From Eumeta japonica (taxonomy: Eukaryota; Arthropoda; Insecta; Lepidoptera; Psychidae): 64,000 nt of DNA. The DNA is taken from positions 434,001 through 498,000 of the forward strand of contig BGZK01000282.1 in the NCBI GenBank assembly GCA_005406025.1. Reading direction: 5' to 3'. Of the stretch, positions 1-11,600 are shown piece by piece. A model generated the notes under the pieces. The model did not search any database. It was not told the origin of the DNA and saw only the letters and a program-made list of their open reading frames with translations. The stretch's first letter is position 1. Every line of letters begins with the position of its first letter. Made by a program: the position numbers and the translations under genes.

Positions 1-957
1 TGAAATCTTCCACACTGGCTTATTACAAGTTGAAGGTTGCTAATTGGTGACATAGTCAAAAGACCAGTGCCATAACCTGTCTTCGAAACACTAATCGAGT
101 GGTCACAATCGAACCCAGTACCTTCAGCTTCTCCAACTCTTTTAACTACTACGTCATTCCACGACGTTGAAGTATATACAAAATGATGTTTCTGAACAGC
201 TTCTTCTTTAATGATGTCACTCACGAAATATAAATTAAAGGAAGAAAACCACCAGATGTCCAATTTCAGCTACAGCATATTCCTAATTAAAAGTTAAATA
301 CTGTTAAAAATAAAAGACTCGCAAATTATTCTGTACGTAATCGCGCATGCGTATCTATTTAGATATAAGATATACAAAAAGAACATTATTTCAGAACACA
401 ATATCCCATTTCGATTGCATTTACATAAAAACAACCCGCATTTGCATACGTATTGTGTGTGCCGACTATTTTTTTGGCATCGGGAGAATATTGCATTCTC
501 TCGTATTACGGCGATACGTGAATAAAAAAGTTTTCGTTTTTCATACGCCTAATGAGGAGACTTATTTAAATATGAGATTGTTGCATTGTAGGTCAGGCGA
601 AATGCATTTGCGGCATAAAATAATGGAGACGCGTGTACAATTTGTATAATATATTTAAATTTTCAATAATAATCGGATAATTCCGTAGCGATGTAAAGGT
701 TTTATATGATTTTCCACATTCGTTTACTAGATAATGTCGTGGGTATATAATTATTTATCAGTTTAATAACTCATGAGACATGTTCCCGGAATGCGACTGT
801 AATTGCCATCCACTTGTTTCTCCGCAATATCAAATATAACCTTTTATGAAACATAGAGTTGTTTTGTTGCATTTACTAAATAATATTTTTTTGTATCAAT
901 CATTTCTTCGCACAAATGAAGCATATTCTTATTTGTAAGATCACAAATAAATAAATA
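1..957. other. AT-rich stretch, no gene seen
   Basis: I see no protein family, RNA gene or repeat I can name here. The longest open frame (347-649, plus) encodes an arginine- and isoleucine-rich peptide with no recognisable motif and looks like chance. Confidence 0.5.
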
Positions 958-1290
958 TTTTTTATTTTAGACCAGGTTTCTGCCCGCGGATTTGCACCCA
1001 TGGACATACAAACATATTGGAATTATCTTTTATAGTAATTGATGTTGCCATCTACCTTAATCTCGACCTCGCTCCAACTGATCCCGGTACTGCTTCTAAT
1101 TCCCATTTCGGTCATGTGTGATCATCATTTAGTCCCACACCGAGTTTCATTCCCAATTTTGTTCTTAATTTAGGTCCCGGCACAGTTCTCAATTTTGCTC
1201 CCTGTCGCGGTTTCAATTTCGATTGCGATACCTGTTACTATTCCGATTTGAGTCAAGTCGGGACAAATGCTTGTATAAAAGTTTAAATAA
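958..1290. repeat. Degenerate lepidopteran dispersed repeat fragment
   Basis: The stretch opens with a phrase like 'tttctgcccgcgg', common at the ends of moth dispersed repeats. It continues as a run of diverged units of about 12-24 bases built on words such as 'ccaattttg' and 'tcccggtac'. The same style of repeat recurs at 23850-24260. I infer a fragment of a non-autonomous transposon, but the family cannot be fixed by eye. Confidence 0.5.
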
Positions 1291-3387
1291 AGGCTATATT
1301 ACACGGGAATAATGAACATAGCGTACATTTCTACAAGTAAAAGCACTTTTATGATGACCGTGGTAGTCCGTTTCAATAGTGGAAATATCCAAACGGAATT
1401 GGGGACAAATTCTAATAGGTTCGTAAAACGCCAGCGTATTTGAATACAATGCTGTGAAAAATGCCAGGGCAATCGCTGAAGTATTTTCAGATATTAATAT
1501 TCTGGACAGACGAACATTTACATTTTAATTTTTTAGATCGTAGGGTCGATGGACCTTAAGCTCTCCACGCTGAGCGAATGCCGGTCGGGGACTGCTAATC
1601 TTCAATGAAGTGACAGCGCCGGAGCTGACGACTTAAGGAGGAGAGGAGAAGTTTAATTAGACTAAAATCAAAAAGATTTGAACTTGACACTATTTAGTTC
1701 GAAGGCCTAAACGGCACTATTTAGCGTTGAATCACCCATAAAAGAACTTTATGAACTCCTTGAATTCATAAAGTATCCTTTAGTCTATACCCACTTCTGC
1801 ATGCATTCCATTCCATAATATTCTACCCCTAAGATTGTAAGTTTTAAGGAACACTGTGACTGTCTCTGTGTTACCTCGACGTATAATTTGATAATTGTTA
1901 AAATTGTCTATATATAAGCAGAGATTATAGATTTACTATTTTGAATCAGTTATTATAATGTTATAGAATGTTGAATACTATTACTTTATAATAATTGTTT
2001 TATAAAAATAACACTTTACAATATATGAATGTGGTGTGTTATGTATTCTCGATACACGCAATGAATAAAATAATTAATCTGTAATAAGGTCTTAACACAT
2101 AAATTAAATATCACGACATTTATATCTAACAGATAAAGAAACAAAAAAAAAGAGTTTTCCGATAAATAAACTATAATAGCAGGTATGACTTTTTCAAGCG
2201 AATGTCATAAATCACTTGCGCCATAAATCACTGAGCGAATGGCGACATCGACACCAGATATCTACGTGGGCTAGAACATCAATCAAGATACCTTTCTACG
2301 TAGTTATGGGACACTTATGTCGTGGATCTTTTGAGAAAATGGTATCAGAATCAAATAGTTTCATACTGTTTTTACGATCACATTACGATTCTGTGACAAA
2401 TATTATCAACAATTCAGTGAGCTAAAAAATATTTACACAATGATATTGACTCGGTACTTATTATTTAATTTTCAAATTTTAAAATAAAAATGGCTTTACT
2501 ATAGAGACGATTTTATTTTTAAAATGGGAATATTTATTGATAATTTATCTAAACCCTATACATACAAGTGAAATCGTTTCTCTATTTGCTTGTATCAAAG
2601 ATCTTGATATTTAGAAGAAATTAAATGGATGACTACCTCGATCAACTGACCGCTGGACACGCCCGATGTCTTAAGGCGATAAGACTTCAAGAAGGAAGTT
2701 AAGTCATTTGCTTTGCAAACCTTGGCTGCCAATCTGCGTTGAATCATCGATGGTATGATGGTCTGAATTTTTTTTTAAACATAGAGCAATACAAACTCGT
2801 CAACTGAAGAAGTTTCGACCTGCCAACTTAATAAAGAAATGCATATAAATGCAACCGAACAAAATGTGCATAACCAACTGAAATAACAGAATCAATGCAT
2901 CACTGTCCGTATTTAAGCCTTCGTTAATCGTGCCGGTGCAGAGTTCGTCGTGTGAAATAATTCGGTTCCGATATGAATTTATAGCGTATCGCGCGGCACG
3001 GCCTTAACGTCGACTAATATGTAATTTATTACTGTTTGTCTCGGCGAGCGATCTGCTCACAGCTTTCATATGTGAAAACTGGTTGTATTAGTAACTAAGT
3101 TTTGGCTGCTTGTTGTGTGCTATATCACTGAATACAGAAGAAAGTTTAGCTTTCGCTTTATACATCAGAATGTCCATAAGGATATTCTATTTGTGTTTGT
3201 GTATTTTCTTTCTTTCTTGTCCTTCATGTTCTTTCGGTCACAATAATTTATCGTAAGTTCTTGTTTAGAATGAGGCAATTTGAGAATGGATTTTTTTATA
3301 ACGTTATGTAGTTCGGTTTGGTTTTCGTCCGTACATAAAATGTTTTTACACATACGGTTTTACAATTTTTTTAAATTTATATTAACA
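1291..3387. other. Intergenic, nothing identified
   Basis: Mostly AT-rich. Slightly GC-richer islands near 1540-1640 and 2930-3060 have no coding frame I recognise. They could be old repeat fragments or non-coding first exons, and nothing seen decides it. Confidence 0.4.
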
Positions 3388-3454
3388 GTGGTAGCTCAGT
3401 GGGCAAGAGCTTTGCTTTCAAACTAGAAAGGATCAGGTTCGAATCCAAACCACG
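3388..3454 (+). repeat. tRNA-like sequence (SINE head or tRNA pseudogene)
   Basis: The segment has an A-box-like TAGCTCAGTGGGC (from 3392), a B-box GGTTCGAATCC (3436-3446), a pairing D-arm (GCTC with GAGC) and short pairing ends (GTGGT with ACCAC). The anticodon stem pairs badly and the T stem keeps only about two pairs, so a functional tRNA is unlikely. RNA polymerase III promoter boxes without good stems are typical of tRNA-derived SINEs or dead tRNA copies. Confidence 0.45.
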
Positions 3455-5506
3455 ATATTGACGGGCGAATTGATCAATGCTTTAACTTAAGTGCAATTTA
3501 AATCACTCGTTCGTCACGCAGTTTAATGCGTTTGTAGCGGTTTGTCTCTTATCGGATAAACTATTTGTTCGATGTCTATAGACTTACAAGCACTTTCGCG
3601 TGAAGACGTAAGTCGTTCTTGGATATTCTCGTCCTGTTTGGATGTTCTGGATATGCAACCAAGTTTGCTCATAAAGAAGCAATTTTTCTTACTTTCGACG
3701 TATTTGGATACCGACTTGTGAAGCTGTTATTATATGGTAATGATTTTATTCTTGTGTTAGGTCGAGAAAGCAAACGATGTTTATTGCGTTTTTATTCTCT
3801 CTTCCCCAGTGACGAATATAGCGAGCGTGTTCTTTCATGCTATTGTGACTTTGAATACTTTGATCTACAATTTTGTTGCTTATTGTACTTGTTTCTTTTT
3901 TTCTTTGACATTAGCTGTTTCAGCTAAATCCATTTTTAATTATTAATTGTTGCAGTCGTATTAAGGTTCGGGACACCAAAACGTGGAAAGACGGTAAAAT
4001 ATTAAAAGAAAAAAAAATGCATTGTGTTTAATTTTAAGTGTAGTTAATTTTTGATATTTTATAATGAAACCACTTCAAAAAAAAAAAATCTAAATAATTT
4101 AAAATAATGAACAATAAAAATAATAAAATACAATATGTTGGTAGTGCTATATTATTCGCTACGTGCGAAGTGTACGGTGAGCGAAATACAGTCGACCGCA
4201 GCACACGCTGTGGGAAACAGGAAGATTATCGGCACACCTCTGGTCGATGCAGTGCATTTTGGATAAATCTTGGGTAAAACTTCAGTATAATTATCAAATC
4301 ATCTGAATGAGACACCTTTTTTGTTATTGGGAATTAAAAAATAATGCACAAATAAGTCGCTAAATAGATATTGATTTATCCGAGACATCTTTAAAACAAC
4401 GTCGATGTTAGAGTACATTAGATACAATGGCATCGTTCGGTCTTCCCAGAACCATAGATTTAAAGATATTTTGAAGAATTTTACAAAAAACTGCTTCTGC
4501 CGCAATTAATTAGTTTTTTGGTGAAATTGTCTTATATATTATTCAAGTCGTGTCTTTTAAAGTTTATCATAACGCTTTTAGCTGAACGAACTTAGACAAA
4601 AACATTGCATCCCTAAATGTTATTTATTCAATTATTTCCGCACCTATAGATTTCAATATTATTTATATAATTTTAATATATAATTTCAATATTCCTTTTT
4701 AATTTGATTCTAAAAAGAGTTCTATAATAAAATTTGCTGGCGTTATTATTGCAGAAAAGTTTGCTTCTTTAAAATTTATGTAGCTAATGGAAAGAATATT
4801 AACACCCATTGATTATGAAATTCTGATTAGTTGGTCATTCAAATGACAGAGATATGGGCAGATGACTGTTGTATAAAATTAGAAAAAACTTAGATTTATA
4901 TGCAAATAATGCAACTGGCTATAAAGAAAAACAGCAATTATACATTAATTGTTTTATTAAGAAAAATAAAACGAAATAATGTGCTGTTGTTGTGGATTCT
5001 TAGTTGTATTTTAGATATAGAATTATTCATTAATAATAACAGTGATACATTGATGCAAATAATGGATTAATCTCGAAGTGTTGCGGACGCTAGATGGCGC
5101 TAATATAGTGCGCATAATAAATTAGGCATAGTTTCTACGAAAATAAAAGAGAGAGTATTATTAAATGACTAAATTGTATGTGACAGCCGTCATTATAAGG
5201 GATAACAAATGACACTAATCGATGGACAAGAGACGTGTCGACAAATTAAGGAAAGTATATGCAGGGCTATTTATTCTTATAAGAAATGGAAAATATCGTA
5301 CGGACGTAAATATATATTATTGATGACATTTTTGACCCAGTTTCAATGGGACAAGGTTTTCTAATGTTTTAGTTGTACATCGAAAAGCAATCAATCATAC
5401 TAATTTTACTTTTTCTATGCCCGTTTGTGAAATTAGAGATACTCCTCGTAGATAAGACAAAAAAAATTGTAAGACTGCCTAAGAGTTAAGGCTTTTACGG
5501 GTAACT
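3455..5506. other. Intergenic, nothing identified
   Basis: AT-rich DNA with short open frames (for example 3619-3927) whose translations are low-complexity F/Y/L-rich and match no family I know. Confidence 0.4.
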
Positions 5507-5551
5507 CGTAAAAGGTATTAAAAAGACAATCGATTTTTAATACCTTTTACG
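5507..5551. repeat. Perfect 18-bp inverted repeat (hairpin)
   Basis: Arm 5507-5524 (CGTAAAAGGTATTAAAAA) is the exact reverse complement of 5534-5551, with a 9-base loop. It is one of several short snap-back palindromes in this window and no transposon is seen around it. Confidence 0.85.
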
Positions 5552-7433
5552 TATTACGTAAAGTATTTTTTTCACTGCTTTAATAGCGATTAATGCAATG
5601 AAAAAATACGTTTATATTAATGAAAATATTTATTGCCATGAGATGTACGGGATGTAATATTGTTGTAGTCTCTTAGATTAAAAACATATTGTAATAGTAT
5701 ATAGATTTTAGGGAAAGCGCCTGTGAAGACTTATGAGTCAAAATGAGGAATTTTACCAACAGATGGAGCCACAATACCCGAATAATCTTTTATATTCATT
5801 TATGGATATCGCCATATTATTTTCGTTAACAAAGTATCAAAACCTATTCCAACAGATGTCCCAAAAGACATTCCAAAGACTGTTTAAAATTGATCACAAT
5901 TGTTTAAATCACGTAAAGATTTAAGTGTGATGCCGTGATGCTGTCCAAAATTGATAGGAACTGTTCAAATAACTAAGAATTTACATTCTAGTTGTTGGTT
6001 TCGTAAAATACCTGTAGTACTCCATCAAATCATCGATTTAGAGTGCTCATTTAATTAAATCGCAATTTGTTCTACATTTAGACCAAACGAACGGCGACCA
6101 AATACGCAGGTGTGATATTCAAAATAACGGTTTTCGTCTGATGACTAAGGACGATAACACACAAGTTATTCAAGTCAAATAATGCAAACAACGTAATATT
6201 GTACAATATTTTTTTGTTAATGATGTGAAATAATCATCTGTGGGTCATTCCAATTGTTGTAGCACTATTAAAATATATGAAACGATTAAGTATGGTAATG
6301 TTGCTGTGCGACATAATAATATACAGGGTCTGGTTGCACGACGTATTTATGAACGATATCGTTTTGAGCCGACGTGTTGACGTAAAATTTTCGTTCAATA
6401 TCTGGCGTGGATTTACGAAAAATATGACACGTAATGAACACGCGGATTTCACATAAAATTATATGAATAATTTATATGGTGATGCGATGGCCGCGCCCCC
6501 ATCCATCACGGCGGGAGATTACATCCGCGCGCTCTGACGTTTTTCAAATCAATCCGGGATCGGCCGGGAATTTGGGAATATAGCTGGAACCAACAAGATT
6601 TTAATACATTGCCGTTTTTTCTTTATTTAAATGAGTTTATTTTGAGTAGTATAACTACAATTAGTGTAATAAAACGTGATTACATGTTGAGCCATCAGCA
6701 TCAATTTAGTTTTGTCGTATCTTGATTATACGTTATTTATTAACGATTGTCCTATATAATAATTACTCATCATAATATCGTCGACGTCCAATTATTGTCG
6801 AGGTGTATTGTTGAAGAACTCATTAGATTTGGACAAATGATACCAACCTGTCGTTAGTTTTTTTAATAGTATCAGTGTCACAAAAGAAAAATGTCCAACT
6901 ATCTATAAATTTCTTATTGTTATAAATCAATAAAGCTCATGAAAAGGAAGAAATCTCGCTAAAAACATTGTGGATTTGAAGAGAACATACGTCTAAGTTT
7001 TTCTGTGGGTGATGAAAAAAAAAACGAAGAAATGAAAGATAATTTTCATGTCTCTTTAAAACGTAATTATATTTCTTAACCACCACGCCAAGGAAATCGC
7101 GGGCAACAGCTAGTATTTAAATATAATACAATACAAAATTCACTTACATAGTTTCGGTTTAAAGGAATTTATTACTCAATGAATGTACATATATATTCGC
7201 TAATAGAGAAATTAAAACTAAATTATTACAGTATTATAACATGATCCTGAAGTGCCCGGAAATTTTAGTATCTAGTTGAATTGATGCAAGTCAACAAATT
7301 ATATTTACATTTTGTTTTTTTAATTTAATTGTGGAATTTCTACTAAATATCTAAGTGTTTGCTTAAAATGTAGGCCTTTAAATTATTTTTAAATATATTC
7401 AGCGTCTTGATATTTTTTTATCCTCTGGTTGTA
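5552..7433. other. Intergenic with repeat tail near 7080
   Basis: No gene seen. A GC-rich patch at about 6483-6550 stands out from its surroundings. At 7079-7115 there is a phrase ending GCGGGCAACAGCTAGT, a tail I know from abundant lepidopteran dispersed repeats, so part of this stretch is probably an old non-autonomous element whose start I cannot place. Confidence 0.45.
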
Positions 7434-7475
7434 GAAGGAATACAACTATATCCTCTTATATAGTTGTATTCCTTC
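7434..7475. repeat. Perfect 18-bp inverted repeat beside LINE remnant
   Basis: Arm 7434-7451 (GAAGGAATACAACTATAT) is matched exactly by the reverse complement at 7458-7475 around a 6-base loop. It lies just past the end of the LINE homology that starts at about 7490. Confidence 0.85.
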
Positions 7476-7489
7476 AAATCTTATTTTTT

Positions 7490-8690
7490 TTACCATATAG
7501 TTATAGGTGTAATTTGTTTAAAATGATTATTGTTGTCAATTTATATCCAATTGTAGTATATGTAATTTCTGTATGAATGTCATTCTTGAGTATTTTTAAA
7601 TTTAATATGCAAATATTGTAGACATATAGTTGATTTAAATGAAAGTATTTGGCTTTAATATGTAATCTACGTGTTGGTGTTAAACAGTCAAAGTGATGTA
7701 ACATTTTTGTCATATAATTTTGTGGTCTTTGTAATAAAGCGATATTACACTTTACAGCACAACCCCATATCTGTATTAAATACTCCAATTGCGATTTGAC
7801 TGGTGTGTAGTGGATTGTATGTCTAATTTTTGGTGGATAACACTTCGCAATATTCCGTAACGGAACAACTTTTGTTTGTATATTTTCAATATACTCGTTT
7901 CATGACAGTCTTTTATCCAATATTAGACCCATGTATTTTTCACTCTTTGAGCTTTGTAGAACTTGGATAGATAGAAATCTTTTTCCTTTTGACTAGAAAA
8001 TTATGTATCTTGATTTTTATGTGTTCTGTTCTAATCATATACCGACCAAATTTCGATCTTCTTGTGCTGCATTTATTATATTGTGTGTTAAAAAAATACA
8101 GGTATCATCTGCATTAAAGTGTTATATGATCGCTAGTTCCAATACTAATTATATTATTTATATAGATTAAAAAAATTGTATAAATAATAATCTTAGCGGA
8201 ACCACGTAATCCATTTTAATTGACTTACTTTCATATAAATCCATTTTTACGATTGGATATGTGTTCATAACATATGATTCAAAAATGTTGTATGCGATTT
8301 TTGTCATTCCGATGTATTTTAGCTAATTAGTAGCTATCTAGTAGTATCTGATGACAAACTGCATCGAATGCCTTCTTTAGGTCAATAAATACGCTTACGA
8401 CTATTTGGTCATTGTCGATGCTACCTTTTATTTTTGTCCCAAGTTCGATGGTCGCGGAGACTGTATTTGATTTAGATCGAAATCCGTACTGATGGGCATA
8501 TAGAAATTTTATGTCTGTAAGATTGTCAAATACTCTACAATACAATATTTTCTCAAATATTTTGGATAGTACCGGTAAAACAGAAATGGGACGATAATTA
8601 CTGGGGTCTATTTCAGATCCACTTTTGTAAATGGATGTAATTTTAGAAATTTTTATTATTTCAGGGAAAATTCCAAACAGTTATTAATGC
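7490..8690 (-). mobile_element. Non-LTR retrotransposon (LINE) remnant, reverse transcriptase part
   Basis: On the minus strand, about 8690-8330 reads as the N-terminal half of a LINE reverse transcriptase: SNYRPISVLPVLSKIFEK, then YGFRSKSNT, then VFIDLKKAFDAVCH. These are standard motifs of CR1/Jockey/R1-type polymerases. Minus-strand 7788-7501 reads as the C-terminal region found after the polymerase (WGCAVKC, LQRPQNYMTKMLHHFD, PTRRLHIKAKYFHLNQLYVYNICIL). The catalytic core between these parts, including any FADD box, is missing or scrambled, and no frame is continuous. This is a dead, internally deleted copy, unlike the longer LINE at 27.7-36.1 kb in detail. Confidence 0.8.
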
Positions 8691-8699
8691 TGTTTGTTA

Positions 8700-11600
8700 T
8701 TTTTTTAATTATGAGATTTTTTACAGATTATATTGGTATTCAATTTTTTCCTGTACCCCGTACCAGTGTCACAGTTAAAAGTGTTTAGAATTTTATGATT
8801 TTGTCTGGTGTATGAGGTTTCAATTGTTCAAGTGTTCATGGACTGCTGCATGTGTATTTTTAGGGTATTATACTTATTTGGGAATAATGTTGTAATTAGA
8901 ATTAACTAAAAAATCACTGACGCCAATGGGTATGATTTTAGGTTTAAAGTTTCACTTTATAAACAACTTTTAAAGTCTATGTAGTAAAAATAATGGCTCC
9001 GGGACAACCGCCCCTAAAAGCGCAAACCTGAACGACAGTTAAAATATTACACCCACCTTGAATATAATTTTGAGTTTATGGATAACTTTAAATTGGAATC
9101 GTTGTAAGGGCAGGGACAAAGTGCCCATAAAATGTTTTGGGAATAATCTCTAGGATCACGTCGATCATTACTTTTGCGAGAAATATTCTAACGTAGTAGT
9201 TAAAATATTATTTAAATGTTGTGTAGTTAAATCAAGCGCTGAGGACGCGAGTTGAAAACCACTCTAAACGATGAATATATGATGCATAAGTGATAATATA
9301 TGTCTTATATGATATAAAAAAGCATATTTGCCTTTATAATATGCAGTAGCAACATTAAACAACGATTATTCATTCAAGAAATGCAGATTGTCACTAAGTA
9401 GTGTATCGTGCACTAGAATCTATGCATGCGAAAGCAGTTTATTTTTTCTATTCTTAAAAAAATTGTTTTAGACTCAAGAAAGGTTTAACAGTTACGCGAA
9501 TATTATAATATACAGATACTACAGGTTGATTTCTAAATAATATGTAAAATTTCAATTTTTTTATTGAATTTTTGGAATGCACAAAAAAAGACAGATGAGA
9601 GTTAGACCTCAGGATTTTTTTAGATTATTATAATTCTATTGTACCGATATTGTCGTAGATAAAAAAGGAAAATACAAAAATTATTTTCCGACTAAAAAGT
9701 CGCCCTCAAAATCCTATTTAAGTAATTCTTAGAAGAGAATGCAAAAAAAACAATTTAGTCGGTTCCATCTAAAGTAAGGTAAAATAACCAATAAATATGA
9801 ATATGAAAAGTTACATATTGAGTCAAAAAGGCGATCTTATTATTCGAAAGAGATATAATTGTGTCTGATTTATATTTAGCTGGAACCGACCCTAAAAAAA
9901 AAATTTCCAGTTTTTGGAATCTGTTTAAACAATTATTTAAATAAATTCTTATAGGATTTTTTTTTAATTTAAAGGAAAGTTGTTTTATTTCCTTTTTTTT
10001 TTGTTTTCTTGTAATTATAACGTTACAATTCGTTTTGTTACTTGTGGATTACATTTGGATTGCATGTGGATTAAACTATGTTTAATAAAATTGGCCAAAC
10101 TTTACTTTTAATGCTAAAGAGTTTCGATGTGTTCCTGAATAGTTCGACCAGTTCAAAATCGGGATAATTCTTGACAAAACTTATAAAAATTTGTGCCATA
10201 ACTCATTAAATACGGAATGATGTCTAGAAAAAAATGTTTTTAAGGAATTTTCTGGAGATAAAAAACTGATAATTTTTATTTAGTGCTGTTCGGCATGGGC
10301 GCATTGACGCTAATGACAGTACAGCACATAATTTTTTTTATAGAATTAATTATCAATATTAACATTGAAAAAATTTGGTGCCATTAGAACACTTCAAAGA
10401 ATACAGTCCCGGTGGATTTTTTTATCAAGATTTTTCAAAAAGTCAATTGTCAATTAACATATTTTACACGGGCGTCTGTTGTCATAAAAAGCGACATAAA
10501 AGTTTAAATAATTGACCTATAAATTTTGCTTCTTGGAACCGTTCTTAAATACATACTTTACAAGATCGCGTGATAAAAGTTTCTTAAAGTTCTATGTTTT
10601 GATTATTATAATTTTTCTAAGTTAACAAGCAGTATTATGCCTTAACACCAAACCGTCAAGGAGTTCTGTGGGTTCCATTATCAGCTCAGAAGCACGATAT
10701 CATAACTACTACAAGCAAAATCTTGAATAACTAAAAATAAGAACTTACATACACTATACGTGCCTATATTTGAAGGTATCCCGCATTTACCTGGGCTTCT
10801 ATCACCAGATACTAACTGGGTGACCATTACCCAGATCACCTATATCCTTTGAGGAAAAAAGGAAAATCAGAATCTTCACAATTGATGAAATTATCGCTGA
10901 ACACACGTCATAAAATATAGAGACGACCATAGAAGCTTTTCGTTTTCTTCGGGCTAGTTAAAAATAGTTATTAAACTGCAAAGCAAAAAACACTCACAGA
11001 AAGGCTCAATAATATATTTTGGATGTACTAATTTTTTTGGTTTCAAATATTATGCTGGGTATAACACGGTAAGGTTACAAATACTACATATTAAGAAAGA
11101 CAGGAACTATTTTTAAGTAATTCAGAAAAATGATAAATAATCATATCAATTATGAGTTATTTGACGTGTAAGATTGTGTAAACAAACCCGATAAACTTGG
11201 AATAAATATGAACCGATAGACAAAAAAGTATATACAATTTCAACATTGTAAAAACGCAGAAATTATCATCAACGGCATTGATGAAATTTTTCGTAAGCCT
11301 GCCGTATAAGAAAATTTAAAAGAAAATAATGAATATAATAAGATGTTTTAAATGAGAAAAACAGATTCTGCATAAGGGGTACGTTTTACTGCACCTATCC
11401 GGAGGACGCCTTTATCCCGGTCCGCGCGGCAGCTTCGAGCCGCTCGTAAATTATGTATTCAAGTTATAAAACCAGCCAAGCGCGAATGGCTGCTAGCCGC
11501 GCGCCTCATGTACTCCCAATACATAACTGACTTGGATCCAACGAGCGAGTTCACATTTTGATACGTTCATATCGATTTATTTCATTATTGGAAGGCAATG

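Noticed and set aside
347..649. Open frame of 100 codons near the left edge
   Set aside because: Composition is that expected of AT-rich random sequence; no motif or conserved family is visible.
3388..3454. Functional tRNA gene
   Set aside because: Anticodon and T stems do not pair well enough and no clear anticodon can be assigned.
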